From contig JAQWOA010000019.1 in the NCBI GenBank assembly GCA_029246105.1, positions 1-64,000 on the forward strand: a stretch of 64,000 nt of DNA, given 5' to 3'. The notes under the pieces were generated by a model, which ran no database searches, was not told the origin of the DNA, and worked only from the letters and a program-made list of their open reading frames with translations. Below, in pieces: positions 8,304 through 17,790 of this stretch. Position 1 is the first letter of the stretch. Each line of letters starts with the position of its first letter. The position numbers and the translations under genes were made by a program. The stretch comes from Woeseiaceae bacterium (lineage in GTDB: Bacteria; Pseudomonadota; Gammaproteobacteria; Steroidobacterales; Woeseiaceae).

Positions 8304-9671
8304 ATGCCTTTCATACCGCACACAGAAAAAGACACGCGTGAAATGTTGCAAACAATTGGCGTTAATTCTATTGATGATCTTTTTGATGAAATTCCTACTG
8401 AACTTAAAATAGATCAATTAGAGCATGTTCCAGGAGCGCTTAGTGAGATGGAAGTTTCGCGTTTCATGAAACAGCGGGCCAAGATAGATGGCTCTCCAAT
8501 GTGCTTCATTGGTGCCGGTGCTTATGAGCACCACATTCCGACTGCTGTATGGGACATCGCAACTCGTGGGGAGTTCTACAGTGCTTACACACCGTATCAG
8601 GCGGAAGCGAGCCAAGGAACGTTACAAGTGATCTATGAGTATCAAACGATGATTACTCAACTCACGGGGCTTGATATCAGCAATGCATCACTTTATGACG
8701 GAGCTTCTGCATTGGCTGAGGCATCACTGATGGCAGTTCGAATTAATCGTCATGTTAAGAGTGGTCGCGTTCTACTGGCGCCGGGCGTAAATCCAATTTA
8801 TGAGCAGGTCGCATCAGCAATCGCTGGTGCTCAAGGACTAACATTTGAACGACTTCCCACAGATATAACAACTGGCAATGTTGATTTTGATTTATTACCG
8901 AAGGACAGTGATCCAGTTGCTGTAGTTCTTCAGCAACCATCGTATATCGGAACATTAGATGATGTTAATCGCCTAACTGATTGGGCGCATGCCAACGGTG
9001 CATTGATGATTAGCGTTGTTAATCCAATATCTTTGGCACTGTTAAAAGCGCCAGGACACTGGGGTTCAGAGGGTGCTGATGTTGCGATAGGTGAAGGACA
9101 GCCTTTGGGTATACCAATGTCTTCTGGCGGACCATATTTTGGCTTCATGACTTGTAAAAAAAAGTATGCACGACAGATGCCAGGTCGAATTGTTGGACGT
9201 ACAACAGACTTGGATGGGAACCTTGGTTATGCACTGACGTTGCAGGCACGTGAGCAGCACATTAGGCGCTCAAAAGCGACTTCGAATATCTGCACTAATC
9301 AGGGATTAATGGTTACAGCTGCTACGATCTATATGTCTTTACTTGGTTATGAAGGACTAGTGAACGTAGCAAAGACCTGTCATCACAATACTGCATTACT
9401 CGCCGATGGTCTTTCGGCCATTGATGGAGTCGAAAGATTGTTCGAAGGGCCGTTTTTCCATGAGGTTGCTTTAAAGTTGGATCGACCGATTTCATCATTA
9501 TTGGAGATATTGGCAAATCGCAACATTCTAGCTGGTTTAGATATAACGTCTTTCGTTGGTTCGGATGCGTTGCTTATTTGCGCGACCGAAACAAAAACTC
9601 AAGAAGATATTGAAGTATTTATTACGGCATTTTCTGAAGCAATGGCTTCGGTAAATACAAATAGCGCATAG
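8304..9671 (+). CDS. gcvPA: Glycine dehydrogenase (decarboxylating) subunit 1
   Basis: N-terminal half of the split P protein, which with GcvPB decarboxylates glycine and loads the aminomethyl group onto GcvH. The 455 residues start [15 protein letters not shown], typical of subunit 1, and contain [34 protein letters not shown] and SNICTNQ, all conserved in this subunit. It lacks the PLP lysine, which sits in subunit 2, as expected. The split form differs from the single GcvP of E. coli and is common in other bacteria, archaea and some Gammaproteobacteria. Confidence 0.96.
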   Translation: MPFIPHTEKDTREMLQTIGVNSIDDLFDEIPTELKIDQLEHVPGALSEMEVSRFMKQRAKIDGSPMCFIGAGAYEHHIPTAVWDIATRGEFYSAYTPYQAEASQGTLQVIYEYQTMITQLTGLDISNASLYDGASALAEASLMAVRINRHVKSGRVLLAPGVNPIYEQVASAIAGAQGLTFERLPTDITTGNVDFDLLPKDSDPVAVVLQQPSYIGTLDDVNRLTDWAHANGALMISVVNPISLALLKAPGHWGSEGADVAIGEGQPLGIPMSSGGPYFGFMTCKKKYARQMPGRIVGRTTDLDGNLGYALTLQAREQHIRRSKATSNICTNQGLMVTAATIYMSLLGYEGLVNVAKTCHHNTALLADGLSAIDGVERLFEGPFFHEVALKLDRPISSLLEILANRNILAGLDITSFVGSDALLICATETKTQEDIEVFITAFSEAMASVNTNSA

Positions 9672-9682
9672 TAGAGGACTGA

Positions 9683-11158
9683 ATGAATAGTCATGTAAAA
9701 AGTGAATTGATATTTGATAAGTCTCGTAATGGGCGACGAGCTTTTGCACAGGCACCAAATGCTGTAAAGGCATCCAAGATTCCATCGAAATTGATGCGAA
9801 ATGATAAACCACGTTTACCAGAGGTGTCCGAACCACAGACTGTTCGACATTTTACGCGTTTATCGCAGTTGAACTTCTCAATCGATACACAATTCTATCC
9901 ATTAGGTTCGTGCACAATGAAACATAATCCACGAGCATGTAATGCGTTGGCGTTATTACCTGAATTTGCTGGACGACATCCTCTTGGGCCCATATCACAC
10001 GGACAAGGCTTCATGTCTTGCATGTTTGAGTTGCAGGAAATGTTAAAAGATGTCACGGGCATGAAAGGTGTTTCGTTGACGCCAATGGCTGGTGCACAAG
10101 GGGAATTGGCAGGAGTTGCGATGATAAAGGCATATCATGAGGCTCGTGGCGATCATGAACGTACCGAAATTATATGCCCTGATGCGGCCCATGGGACAAA
10201 TCCAGCGACTGCGATGATGTGTGGGTGCCAGGTGGTCGAAGTTCCTACGGGCCCAGAAGGTGATATTGATTTTGATGCGTTAAAATTGGCAGTTGGTCCA
10301 AAGACGGCCGGCATTATGCTCACGAATCCTTCAACACTGGGTGTTTTTGAGCGTCGCATCAAAGACGTTGCGGATCTTATTCATGGTGCTGGTGGCTTGC
10401 TATATTATGACGGCGCTAATCTTAACGCTATTCTTGGCAAAGTTCGGCCGGGCGATATGGATTTTGATGTAATTCATATGAATTTGCACAAGACATTCTC
10501 AACACCACACGGCGGCGGCGGCCCGGGCTCGGGTGCTGTTGGTGTGAACGATCGATTGCTACCATTCATGCCCATACCGATTGTTGGCAGTAAGCAGGTT
10601 GAAGGAAAGACTCTTTACGATTGGCTTTCTGAGGATGATTTACCACAAAGTATTGGTCGGCTGTCTGGTTTTATGGGCAATGCAGGCGTTTTGCTTCGAG
10701 CTTATGTATATATGCGTATGCTTGGTTGCGATGGTATGAAACGTGTTTCCGAATTCGCTACGCTCAATGCAAATTATCTTTCTTCAAAGTTGCAGGAGGC
10801 TGGCTTCGAGCTAGCTTTCCCGGCGCGACGGGCAAGTCATGAGTTTATTGTCACACTAAAACATGAGGCACGGTCTCTGAATCTAACGGCAATGGACTTT
10901 GCTAAAGCGCTTTTGGATAAGAATTATCACGCCCCAACGACTTATTTTCCATTACTGGTACCTGAGTGCCTACTCATTGAGCCAACTGAAACGGAAAGTA
11001 AGGAAACGCTAGATAATTTTGTAACCGCAATGATTGAAATCGCAACTGCAGCTAAGAAGGGTGTTGAGTTCAAGGATGCACCATACACTATGCCAGTGCG
11101 AAGATTAGATGACGTGAAGGCAGCCCGACAATTGGATCTAGCCTACCAGCCCGAATAA
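9683..11158 (+). CDS. gcvPB: Glycine dehydrogenase (decarboxylating) subunit 2
   Basis: PLP-bearing half of the split glycine decarboxylase. The 491-residue protein has [13 protein letters not shown] (about 71-83), [21 protein letters not shown] and the PLP-binding Lys270 within [18 protein letters not shown]. It starts 11 bases after gcvPA and ends the glycine cleavage operon. A long unrelated spacer of about 118 bases without an obvious hairpin terminator follows before the next gene. Confidence 0.97.
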   Translation: MNSHVKSELIFDKSRNGRRAFAQAPNAVKASKIPSKLMRNDKPRLPEVSEPQTVRHFTRLSQLNFSIDTQFYPLGSCTMKHNPRACNALALLPEFAGRHPLGPISHGQGFMSCMFELQEMLKDVTGMKGVSLTPMAGAQGELAGVAMIKAYHEARGDHERTEIICPDAAHGTNPATAMMCGCQVVEVPTGPEGDIDFDALKLAVGPKTAGIMLTNPSTLGVFERRIKDVADLIHGAGGLLYYDGANLNAILGKVRPGDMDFDVIHMNLHKTFSTPHGGGGPGSGAVGVNDRLLPFMPIPIVGSKQVEGKTLYDWLSEDDLPQSIGRLSGFMGNAGVLLRAYVYMRMLGCDGMKRVSEFATLNANYLSSKLQEAGFELAFPARRASHEFIVTLKHEARSLNLTAMDFAKALLDKNYHAPTTYFPLLVPECLLIEPTETESKETLDNFVTAMIEIATAAKKGVEFKDAPYTMPVRRLDDVKAARQLDLAYQPE

Positions 11159-11276
11159 AAGCGTCTAGAAAATATGATTTAGGTATTCGAGTATATGTTT
11201 AAATTTTTTTGAAAAAAGTAATCTGCAACTTCATGTACTTACATATTTATTTTAACCACTAAATTTTAGGAAAATT

Positions 11277-14075
11277 ATGACAAAGATCAGAATTCTGATC
11301 ATAGCCTCATTGTTGTTTGTAAGTATGGCAGGCATGGCTGCAGAAGATACTGCTTGGGCAGAAACACTTGAACGCATATCTTCAAGTGTTGTTTCGATTC
11401 GGGTTGATAGCACTCGTGCTTTTGATACTGAGTGGAATACCTCGTCTCAGGCGACTGGTTTTATCGTCGACGCTGAGCGCGGCATTATTCTTACAAATCG
11501 GCATGTTGTGACACCTGGGCCAGTTACTGCTGAAGCAGTCTTCAGGAATAATGAAGAAGTGCGACTAAAGCCGATTTACAGGGACCCTGTCCATGATTTT
11601 GGGTTTTATCGTTATGATCCCACTGAGTTAAAATATATTAAGCCCACTGAATTACCATTGGCACCTGAGGCTGCAGGTGTTGGTATAGAAATTCGCGTTA
11701 TTGGTAATGATGCTGGTGAGCAACTTTCTATCTTGGCGGGTACTATTGCGAGACTTGATCGACAGGCGCCAAATTATGGTCGTGGTAAATATAACGATTT
11801 TAATACCTTCTATTATCAAGCAGCTTCTAGTACTTCGGGCGGATCTTCTGGTTCGCCTGTTATTAACATTGATGGTGAGGTTGTTGCTTTAAATGCTGGC
11901 GGAGCCAGCTCTGCTGCTAGTAGTTTTTTTCTTCCACTGGATCGTATTGACCGAGCTTTGCAGGAAATACGGTTTGACCGCGTAGTCACTCGAGGTACAT
12001 TGCAAACGACTTTTAAGAGTAAGCCGTTTGATGAGTTACGGCGCTTAGGCTTAACGTCAGAATTTGAGCGTCTCGCCCGAATGAAGGACGAAGAACAAAC
12101 TAGTATGTTGGTGGTTGATCAAGTTATTCCAAATTCACCTGCAGCCAACAAGATAGCCCCTGGCGATATTTTGATTCGTATAAATGGTCAAATAATTACT
12201 GAATTTGTGATGCTCGAGGCTATTCTTGATAGTAAGGTTGGTGAAAATATTGAAATCGAAATTGAACGCGGAAGTAGGCATATCGTTCAAACGGTCATGG
12301 TCGATGATCTACATGCAATAACACCAAATGAGTATCTGGAATTTGGTGATGGTGTCGTCAATACCTTGTCTTATCAACAAGCTCGACATTACAACCGACA
12401 GCCTAGGGGCATCTATGTAGCCAACCCTGGTTATCTTTTGTCAAAAGCAGCCATTCCTCGCGGTGCTGTCATTGTTGAGATGGATGGCGAGCCAGTGGAG
12501 GATCTGGATGATTTCGAGATGGTGTTGAGTGAGCTTGCCGATGGAGAACGTGCTCTTGTTCGTTATGTCACCATGGAGAATCCACAGAATTCTATAGTGC
12601 GTCTTTTGGAAATGGATCGTGTTTGGTTTCCTATAAAGCGATGTATTCGAGATGATGATATAGGTAACTGGCCATGCCGCTCGATCGCAGATGGTCCGTC
12701 GCCAGCGACCGTCGAATTTGGAAGTACAAAACTAAATAATTATGATGACCCACGTCTACAAAAAATTGCCCCATCACTAGTTGTTGTAACGTTTGATCTT
12801 CCGTATGCATTATCGGGTGTCTCGGAACGGCACTATTACGGTACAGGATTGATTATTGATAAAGAAAGTGGATATGTTGTAGTTGATCGTAATACGGTTC
12901 CAATAGCTATCGGTGATGTAAATATTACATTTGCTGGCTCTCTTGAGGTTGACGCTAAGATCGTGCAGTTACATCCATTGCATAATTTCACAATTATTTC
13001 ATACGATCCAAAAAGTATTGGTAATACACCAGTCGAAAGCGCTGAATTTAATACAGCGCCTCTTATGCCGGGTGATGATATTTTAGTAGTAGGCATCAAG
13101 CCTGATCATCAACTTATACATCAGGAAAGTAAGGTGTCATCAGTAGATCCATTGTTACTACCGTTATCAAGAACATTGCGTTTCCGTGACTCGAATATTG
13201 AGGGAATTGACCTCGTTACTCCACCGACGGAATTTGACGGTGTATTGGTCGATGATAAAGGCCGTGTTTCGGCGAGCTGGTCGAGCTTTTCAGTGAATTC
13301 GGGCACCGAAGCAGTTCAGTTTAATAGAGGCGTTGGTAGTGAGGTAATCCAGCAATTTTTGAATATAGTTCGTGATGATCGACCCTTCTATTCATTGGAA
13401 GCCGAGTTCATCTATATGCCATTGTTTGCAGTACGTAAAATGGGTGTTAACGAAGAGTGGATTGCTCGACTAGAAAAAAATAATCCGATGCGCCGCCGCG
13501 CTTTAAGTATTACGCGATTGGTTGCAGATACTTCTGCATCAGAATTACTTAAGAACGGTGACATCGTTTTAGCAATAGATGATGATGTTGTTACCTCTTA
13601 TCGAGCCTTAGAGAATGCCGCACAAAAACCTGAAGTATTAGTAACTATATGGCGGAATGATAGCGTCCATGAGGTGTTAGTCAAAACAGCTGTATTGAAT
13701 GGTCGCGGCATAGACAGAGCTGTTTCTTGGGCGGGTGCGTTATTGCAAGATCCGCATCGGGCTATGGCGGCTCAACGGGGCATTGCCACTGATGGTGTTT
13801 ACGTTGCTTATTTTAGTTATGGATCTCCAGCGACACGTTATGGCCTTTGGGCTGGACGCCGAGTTGTTGAAGTAAATGAGATTGCAACACCAAACCTACA
13901 AGCGTTTATCAATGCAGTTAAAAATATCGAACATCGAGAATCAGTTCGTCTGAAAACCGTTACCTGGAATGGAGCGGTAGAAGTCATCACTTTGAAAATT
14001 GACAATCAATATTGGCCGCCTTATGAGATTCGTCGCAGTGATGATGGATGGAAGCGTACTGATTTTGGTTCTTAA
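11277..14075 (+). CDS. Double-HtrA, multi-PDZ serine protease resembling fungal Nma111/Ynm3
   Basis: A 932-residue exported protein: a likely signal peptide (about 1-22), an active-looking trypsin-like domain with His76 (TNRHVV), Asp107 (DPVHDFGF) and Ser191 (SGGSSGSPV), two PDZ-like domains (about 275-345 and 370-450), a second trypsin-like domain (about 495-745), and two more PDZ-like segments to the end. In domain 2 the triad is gone: His becomes Asn539 (VDRNTVP), Asp becomes Asn570 (HPLHNF) and no GxSG is found. One active plus one degenerate HtrA unit is the plan of yeast Nma111, so I assign it there by architecture. A periplasmic quality-control role is inferred. AGGA lies before the ATG; it seems to be its own unit. 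Confidence 0.8.
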   Translation: MTKIRILIIASLLFVSMAGMAAEDTAWAETLERISSSVVSIRVDSTRAFDTEWNTSSQATGFIVDAERGIILTNRHVVTPGPVTAEAVFRNNEEVRLKPIYRDPVHDFGFYRYDPTELKYIKPTELPLAPEAAGVGIEIRVIGNDAGEQLSILAGTIARLDRQAPNYGRGKYNDFNTFYYQAASSTSGGSSGSPVINIDGEVVALNAGGASSAASSFFLPLDRIDRALQEIRFDRVVTRGTLQTTFKSKPFDELRRLGLTSEFERLARMKDEEQTSMLVVDQVIPNSPAANKIAPGDILIRINGQIITEFVMLEAILDSKVGENIEIEIERGSRHIVQTVMVDDLHAITPNEYLEFGDGVVNTLSYQQARHYNRQPRGIYVANPGYLLSKAAIPRGAVIVEMDGEPVEDLDDFEMVLSELADGERALVRYVTMENPQNSIVRLLEMDRVWFPIKRCIRDDDIGNWPCRSIADGPSPATVEFGSTKLNNYDDPRLQKIAPSLVVVTFDLPYALSGVSERHYYGTGLIIDKESGYVVVDRNTVPIAIGDVNITFAGSLEVDAKIVQLHPLHNFTIISYDPKSIGNTPVESAEFNTAPLMPGDDILVVGIKPDHQLIHQESKVSSVDPLLLPLSRTLRFRDSNIEGIDLVTPPTEFDGVLVDDKGRVSASWSSFSVNSGTEAVQFNRGVGSEVIQQFLNIVRDDRPFYSLEAEFIYMPLFAVRKMGVNEEWIARLEKNNPMRRRALSITRLVADTSASELLKNGDIVLAIDDDVVTSYRALENAAQKPEVLVTIWRNDSVHEVLVKTAVLNGRGIDRAVSWAGALLQDPHRAMAAQRGIATDGVYVAYFSYGSPATRYGLWAGRRVVEVNEIATPNLQAFINAVKNIEHRESVRLKTVTWNGAVEVITLKIDNQYWPPYEIRRSDDGWKRTDFGS

Positions 14076-14196
14076 GCAACGGTTTTATTTGTTTTTGTGC
14101 ACTCCCTTATGCGCAGATATTATATAAATTTCAAGCTTAAGAAATGAGTGGATTTATATGGATGATAAGCTGATAAAAATTAATTGAGGAGTGGAA

Positions 14197-14535
14197 ATGA
14201 AATCAGTATTCATAATGTTTGTAACAATTATTCTTGTTGGTTGCGCGAGCGGTTCGGCCCTTTTGACTGGTCAAGTTAGGTCAGCAATTGAAGACTACAA
14301 TACTGTGATTATATTGACGGAGATGCCAGAAAAAGCAGAGCAGATAGCGATAGTCAGAGCATCTTCCGGTATGGGTTTAACGCAGCAACGAAGTCTTGAT
14401 TACGCAGTTGATGAATTAAAAAAGCAAGCTGCTAAATTTGGTGCAACCGCTGTAGTAATTACTGAGCGTGATACGATAGCACCTAATAGACTGCCTACAG
14501 AAATTGTCGAAGGAATTGCTGTCTATGTAGAATAA
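14197..14535 (+). CDS. Predicted outer-membrane lipoprotein, unknown function
   Basis: A 112-residue protein with a short signal peptide and lipobox LVGC, giving lipid-modified Cys16; the following Ala favours the outer membrane. The mature part ends in a compact alpha/beta pattern (DYAVDELKKQAAKFGATAVVITERD), loosely reminiscent of small lipoproteins that sort heavy-metal-binding-like or YbjQ-like folds, but I cannot place it in a family. The start is the ATG at 14197, six bases after GAGGAG; a GTG six bases earlier overlaps that ribosome site. No terminator is evident before the next gene. Confidence 0.75.
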   Translation: MKSVFIMFVTIILVGCASGSALLTGQVRSAIEDYNTVIILTEMPEKAEQIAIVRASSGMGLTQQRSLDYAVDELKKQAAKFGATAVVITERDTIAPNRLPTEIVEGIAVYVE

Positions 14536-14691
14536 TTTTGATTGAGTTAATTAACCGCTAATTTGGTAGGTGGTTGCTTCATCAAATCTTCTTCTCGTTC
14601 ATTTGCTGCAGTTAACTAAACAGGACACTACCATCTTAATATTCTTGCAATATTAGATATTTAGGCGTATTTCTATATCTCAAAAGAACTA

Positions 14692-14698
14692 GGGGGGG
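14692..14698 (+). promoter_or_regulatory. G7 tract at the ribosome binding site
   Basis: Seven consecutive G (aGGGGGGGaa) stand nine bases before the ATG of the lipoprotein gene at 14708 and are its only purine-rich ribosome-binding candidate. A homopolymer of this length could vary by slippage and alter the spacing. A second G7 tract is seen before the MORN gene. Confidence 0.5.
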
Positions 14699-14707
14699 AA
14701 TATTATT

Positions 14708-15040
14708 ATGAGAAATGTATTAACGATATCCATGTTGTTTATCTTAGGGGGATGCGCCGCTGCTCCATCCAGCATCCAGCCAGCATCTGTATCAAGAATT
14801 CCTTACACCACCATGGGTTGTAAAAATTTAGAGATGTCGCTTACGCAAGAAATAAGTAACTTAGAGGGGTTGTCAGGCGAACAACGCTCATCTAGAAATT
14901 GGGATATTGCTCTCAATCTACTTATTATTCCTGGATTTGGTGCTTTGACAGAGGATCAGGAAGATGAAATAGCCCAAAGTAAAGGTAAAATTATTGCTAT
15001 GCAGGACGAATTTACAACGCGCTGTGTCGAAGATAGTTGA
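14708..15040 (+). CDS. Predicted lipoprotein with two further cysteines, unknown function
   Basis: A 110-residue protein with a signal peptide and lipobox LGGC (lipidated Cys16), followed by Ala, which suggests outer-membrane placement. The mature chain has a Cys in TTMGCKNLEMSL and another near the end in TTRCVEDS, which could form a disulfide in the periplasm, around a helical stretch and a hydrophobic patch (ALNLLIIPGFGAL). I recognise no family. Translation would depend on a G7 tract. A Rho-independent terminator at 15130-15156 ends the unit. Confidence 0.7.
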   Translation: MRNVLTISMLFILGGCAAAPSSIQPASVSRIPYTTMGCKNLEMSLTQEISNLEGLSGEQRSSRNWDIALNLLIIPGFGALTEDQEDEIAQSKGKIIAMQDEFTTRCVEDS

Positions 15041-15045
15041 TGGAC

Positions 15046-15059
15046 TGAACTTAAGTTCA
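15046..15059. repeat. Perfect 14-base palindrome
   Basis: TGAACTTAAGTTCA is its own reverse complement and lies six bases after the stop of the preceding lipoprotein gene. Palindromes like this can be dimeric-protein sites, but nothing else here supports one, and it is too short of a loop to act as a terminator. Confidence 0.4.
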
Positions 15060-15129
15060 ATCAGATATGATTGAGGATCATTATAAGCGTATCCTCTATA
15101 TTAAATAACGAAGTGAAAATTCATTAAAG

Positions 15130-15156
15130 AAGAGGCCAATGGGCCTCTTTTTTAAT
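15130..15156 (+). terminator. Intrinsic terminator
   Basis: AAGAGGCC (15130-15137) pairs with GGCCTCTT (15142-15149) over the four-base loop AATG and is followed by a T-rich tail (TTTTTTAATTTTTT in part overlapping the stem end). It would end transcription of the two lipoprotein genes. Confidence 0.88.
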
Positions 15157-15200
15157 TTTTTAAGGTATATAGGCTTAATGCAATTTTTTAAAATACTGAT

Positions 15201-15635
15201 ATGAACTTTCTTGCTTCACCTATTGGTGTATTCGCAATTCTCACTATTGTTGCTATCGCAGCTGTCATGTATGAGCCAGCTAAATACGTTGGTGTTTGGC
15301 GAGAGCTCGCTAAGCTGTATGAAACTGATAAACAGCCGATATCTGTCACTTTTAAAGGTGAGAGTATTAAGGTCGGACGGCTTGATTTTTCACAGGTTGA
15401 TATTGCATTGAATGACGATGGATTCTGGATTCTTCATGTTGGCATTAGTCCTCAGAAAGCACCAGCTTGTATTCAGGTGCCCTGGAATTGCGTTCGTTAT
15501 AGGCAAGAAAAACAGAACAGGCAGAATTTTCAGATACGAGGAAGAAAACCGATCGAGCTGTGGGTAGCGTCGGAGCTGGGTACAGCTATGCAACGCCGTA
15601 GCGAACGTTACACACTTGAAGACGAATTAGAATGA
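15201..15635 (+). CDS. Hypothetical membrane-anchored protein
   Basis: A 144-residue protein with one N-terminal hydrophobic segment (about 4-24, SPIGVFAILTIVAIAAVMY) and a soluble C-terminal part of alternating short strands (VGRLDFSQVDIALNDDGFWI, then IQVPWNCVRYR), ending in a charged tail. The layout suggests a small protein anchored in the inner membrane by its N-terminus. I do not recognise the family. It follows a terminator, and no clear Shine-Dalgarno precedes the ATG. Confidence 0.6.
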   Translation: MNFLASPIGVFAILTIVAIAAVMYEPAKYVGVWRELAKLYETDKQPISVTFKGESIKVGRLDFSQVDIALNDDGFWILHVGISPQKAPACIQVPWNCVRYRQEKQNRQNFQIRGRKPIELWVASELGTAMQRRSERYTLEDELE

Positions 15636-15738
15636 GAGCTACACCATACCGTCTTTTTTTTGATAACTTTATTGGCTAAGAGCCTATAGGGATAGAGTAA
15701 TAAGTCAGTATAAATTACCGACAAAGGTTTTTGAAATT

Positions 15739-15745
15739 GGGGGGG
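15739..15745 (+). promoter_or_regulatory. G7 tract at the ribosome binding site of the MORN gene
   Basis: Seven G (attGGGGGGGcagtt) lie five bases before the ATG at 15751. This supports translation from 15751 rather than from the in-frame ATG at 15802, which has no ribosome site. It resembles the G7 tract at 14692. Confidence 0.5.
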
Positions 15746-15750
15746 CAGTT

Positions 15751-17790
15751 ATGGATAGTCTAGCGAAAGCCGAAATTGAGCTAAATAAGCTCCGAATTGT
15801 TATGAAAAAACTTTTCATACTCTTAAGCCTATCCATCCTGTGTTTGTTCTCTAGTTTTAGCTGGAGTGCAGAGACCAAAGTTGAAGCAGGCCAACAAAAA
15901 TCAGGAAGCGAACTCAATTTTCCTGATTACTCTCCTTTAGGTCAACGGATAGCAAATGGCGAGTCTGTTAAAGCTAAGGTCTTTTTTTGGATAAAAGCCG
16001 ATGGGACTATCGGCTCTACTAAAAGAGGTTGGAGAAGAGTTCCTAAATCCAGTAGGCATTTGGTTTATTTGGATAGAAATAAAGCCGAACAAGCTGTCCA
16101 AGATTCTTCTAAGTCGCCTGAAGAAAGAGCACAAATAGAAAAACAGAGAAGCAAGGAAGAAATGAGAAACGTAAGCACATCTCATTTTGTTGGTCGGCGC
16201 TTCACTCAGAGCAGTAAACATTACATTGGCGAAAAATATAACGGCTACCCCCATGGAAAAGGAACTTATACTTTACCTAACGGGGATCAATACATCGGTA
16301 ATTTTCATCGTGGTAAGAGTAATGGATTTGGCACTTATACGTGGGCTAGTGGTGATAAATACGTCGGAGGCTGGTGGGAAGGATTTAAATCCTTCCGGGG
16401 CACTTATACGTGGGCTAGTGGTAATAAATATAAGGGTCAGTGGAGGTATAGTCAAAGACACGGACATGGAACTACCACTTATACTGATGGAACCATTGAG
16501 GAAGGTTTTTGGGCATATGATGAACTTACTGACTTAACTGGGCCTAATTGTTCTGACAGAGCAGACAAATACAGCGCGTTTTCTTGGCACAACTGCATTG
16601 GCTACCGAATGATTGACGGGTTTTACGAAAAAGATCATCTCGGTTGGTATCAGAACGGCCAAGCTAACGGTGAAGGATTTTCCTCAGATGACGTATACGT
16701 AAAAGAAACTAGGACCCCATACAGAGCAGATAGAAAGGATGAGAGGTATTACGTAGGAAACTTTAAGAATGGAAAAGCTGAAGGACAAGGCACTTCAACT
16801 TGGGAAGTTGATCATGTATACACCGGTGAACACAAAGACGGACAACCACATGGGCAGGGCTCTGAGCGCTTTCCTAATGGCGATAAATATGTAGGCGAGG
16901 TTAAGAATAACACTAGAGATGGAAAAGGAACTTATACTTGGCCTAATGGCGATAAATACGTCGGGTGGTATTTGAATAACAAACGACACGGACCTGGAAA
17001 AAGAACAAACATTAATGGGTCTAATTACGAAGGCGAGTATAAGAATGGTGAACTTGTTAAAGGGATTAAGACGTGGGCTAATGGCAGTAAATACATAGGT
17101 CAGTTCAAGGATAGCGAAAGTCACGGGGTAGGTAATTTTTACAGGACTGATGAATCCATGATGGGGGGTATATGGAAAAATGATGAACCTCTAGAAGTCT
17201 ATTCTGGTTACAAATGTAGTGGAGATTCTGCTTCTTGGTCTGATTGTATAGGTACCCTTACTCTCGCTAATGGAATTCAATTTATTGGCAAGTTTCTTGA
17301 CGGTAAGACTTCCGGTAAAGGCACCCTCATTTTTCCTGATAGTCGTCCTATGCAATTTGTCGTTGAGCCAACAGAACAAGAACTAGTTACTTCTAGCTAT
17401 GAAAAAGATCCTGCTATTGGGGATATTGTGCAAACTAAATATTTTGAGGTAACTGTTAATTCTGCATACTTCCGTGATTGGATTGGAAGCTTCTCAGATC
17501 GAACAGTTCCAGGGCCAGAAAACAAGTTTTTAGTTATTGAAGTTAACTATAAAAATACAGACAATGAAGCAAGGGTTCTAATGGCCGGGGCGCTTGTGGT
17601 GCGAGTTGATGGTAAGGAATTTCTTTTTGACCAGCCAGAGGTAGTTTTTGCAAAGGGGTATATAGCATTTGATTCGCTCAACCCAATGGTTACTAGAGAA
17701 GGTAATGTTGTCTTTAAGGTTCCAGAAGTACTTAAAGGAGATATTTTTTATAGACCTGCAAGAAGTACCGAGTTAATAAAATTAAAATGA
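15751..17790 (+). CDS. Exported MORN-repeat protein with C-terminal DUF4352-like domain
   Basis: 679 residues from ATG 15751, or 662 from ATG 15802, where MKKLFILLSLSILCLFSSF begins a classical signal peptide; the first has the ribosome site, the second the better signal peptide. The body holds about eleven MORN repeats (YxGxxxxGxxxGxGTYTxxNG), e.g. FHRGKSNGFGTYTWASGDKY. Two inserts share a paired-cysteine pattern ending WHNCIG and WSDCIG. The last 130 residues (from about 545) look like the immunoglobulin-like DUF4352 fold (KFLVIEVNYKNTDNEARVL). MORN sheets bind lipids or proteins; a cell-surface or periplasmic scaffold is inferred. The gene is monocistronic and convergent with the next. Confidence 0.8.
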   Translation: MDSLAKAEIELNKLRIVMKKLFILLSLSILCLFSSFSWSAETKVEAGQQKSGSELNFPDYSPLGQRIANGESVKAKVFFWIKADGTIGSTKRGWRRVPKSSRHLVYLDRNKAEQAVQDSSKSPEERAQIEKQRSKEEMRNVSTSHFVGRRFTQSSKHYIGEKYNGYPHGKGTYTLPNGDQYIGNFHRGKSNGFGTYTWASGDKYVGGWWEGFKSFRGTYTWASGNKYKGQWRYSQRHGHGTTTYTDGTIEEGFWAYDELTDLTGPNCSDRADKYSAFSWHNCIGYRMIDGFYEKDHLGWYQNGQANGEGFSSDDVYVKETRTPYRADRKDERYYVGNFKNGKAEGQGTSTWEVDHVYTGEHKDGQPHGQGSERFPNGDKYVGEVKNNTRDGKGTYTWPNGDKYVGWYLNNKRHGPGKRTNINGSNYEGEYKNGELVKGIKTWANGSKYIGQFKDSESHGVGNFYRTDESMMGGIWKNDEPLEVYSGYKCSGDSASWSDCIGTLTLANGIQFIGKFLDGKTSGKGTLIFPDSRPMQFVVEPTEQELVTSSYEKDPAIGDIVQTKYFEVTVNSAYFRDWIGSFSDRTVPGPENKFLVIEVNYKNTDNEARVLMAGALVVRVDGKEFLFDQPEVVFAKGYIAFDSLNPMVTREGNVVFKVPEVLKGDIFYRPARSTELIKLK

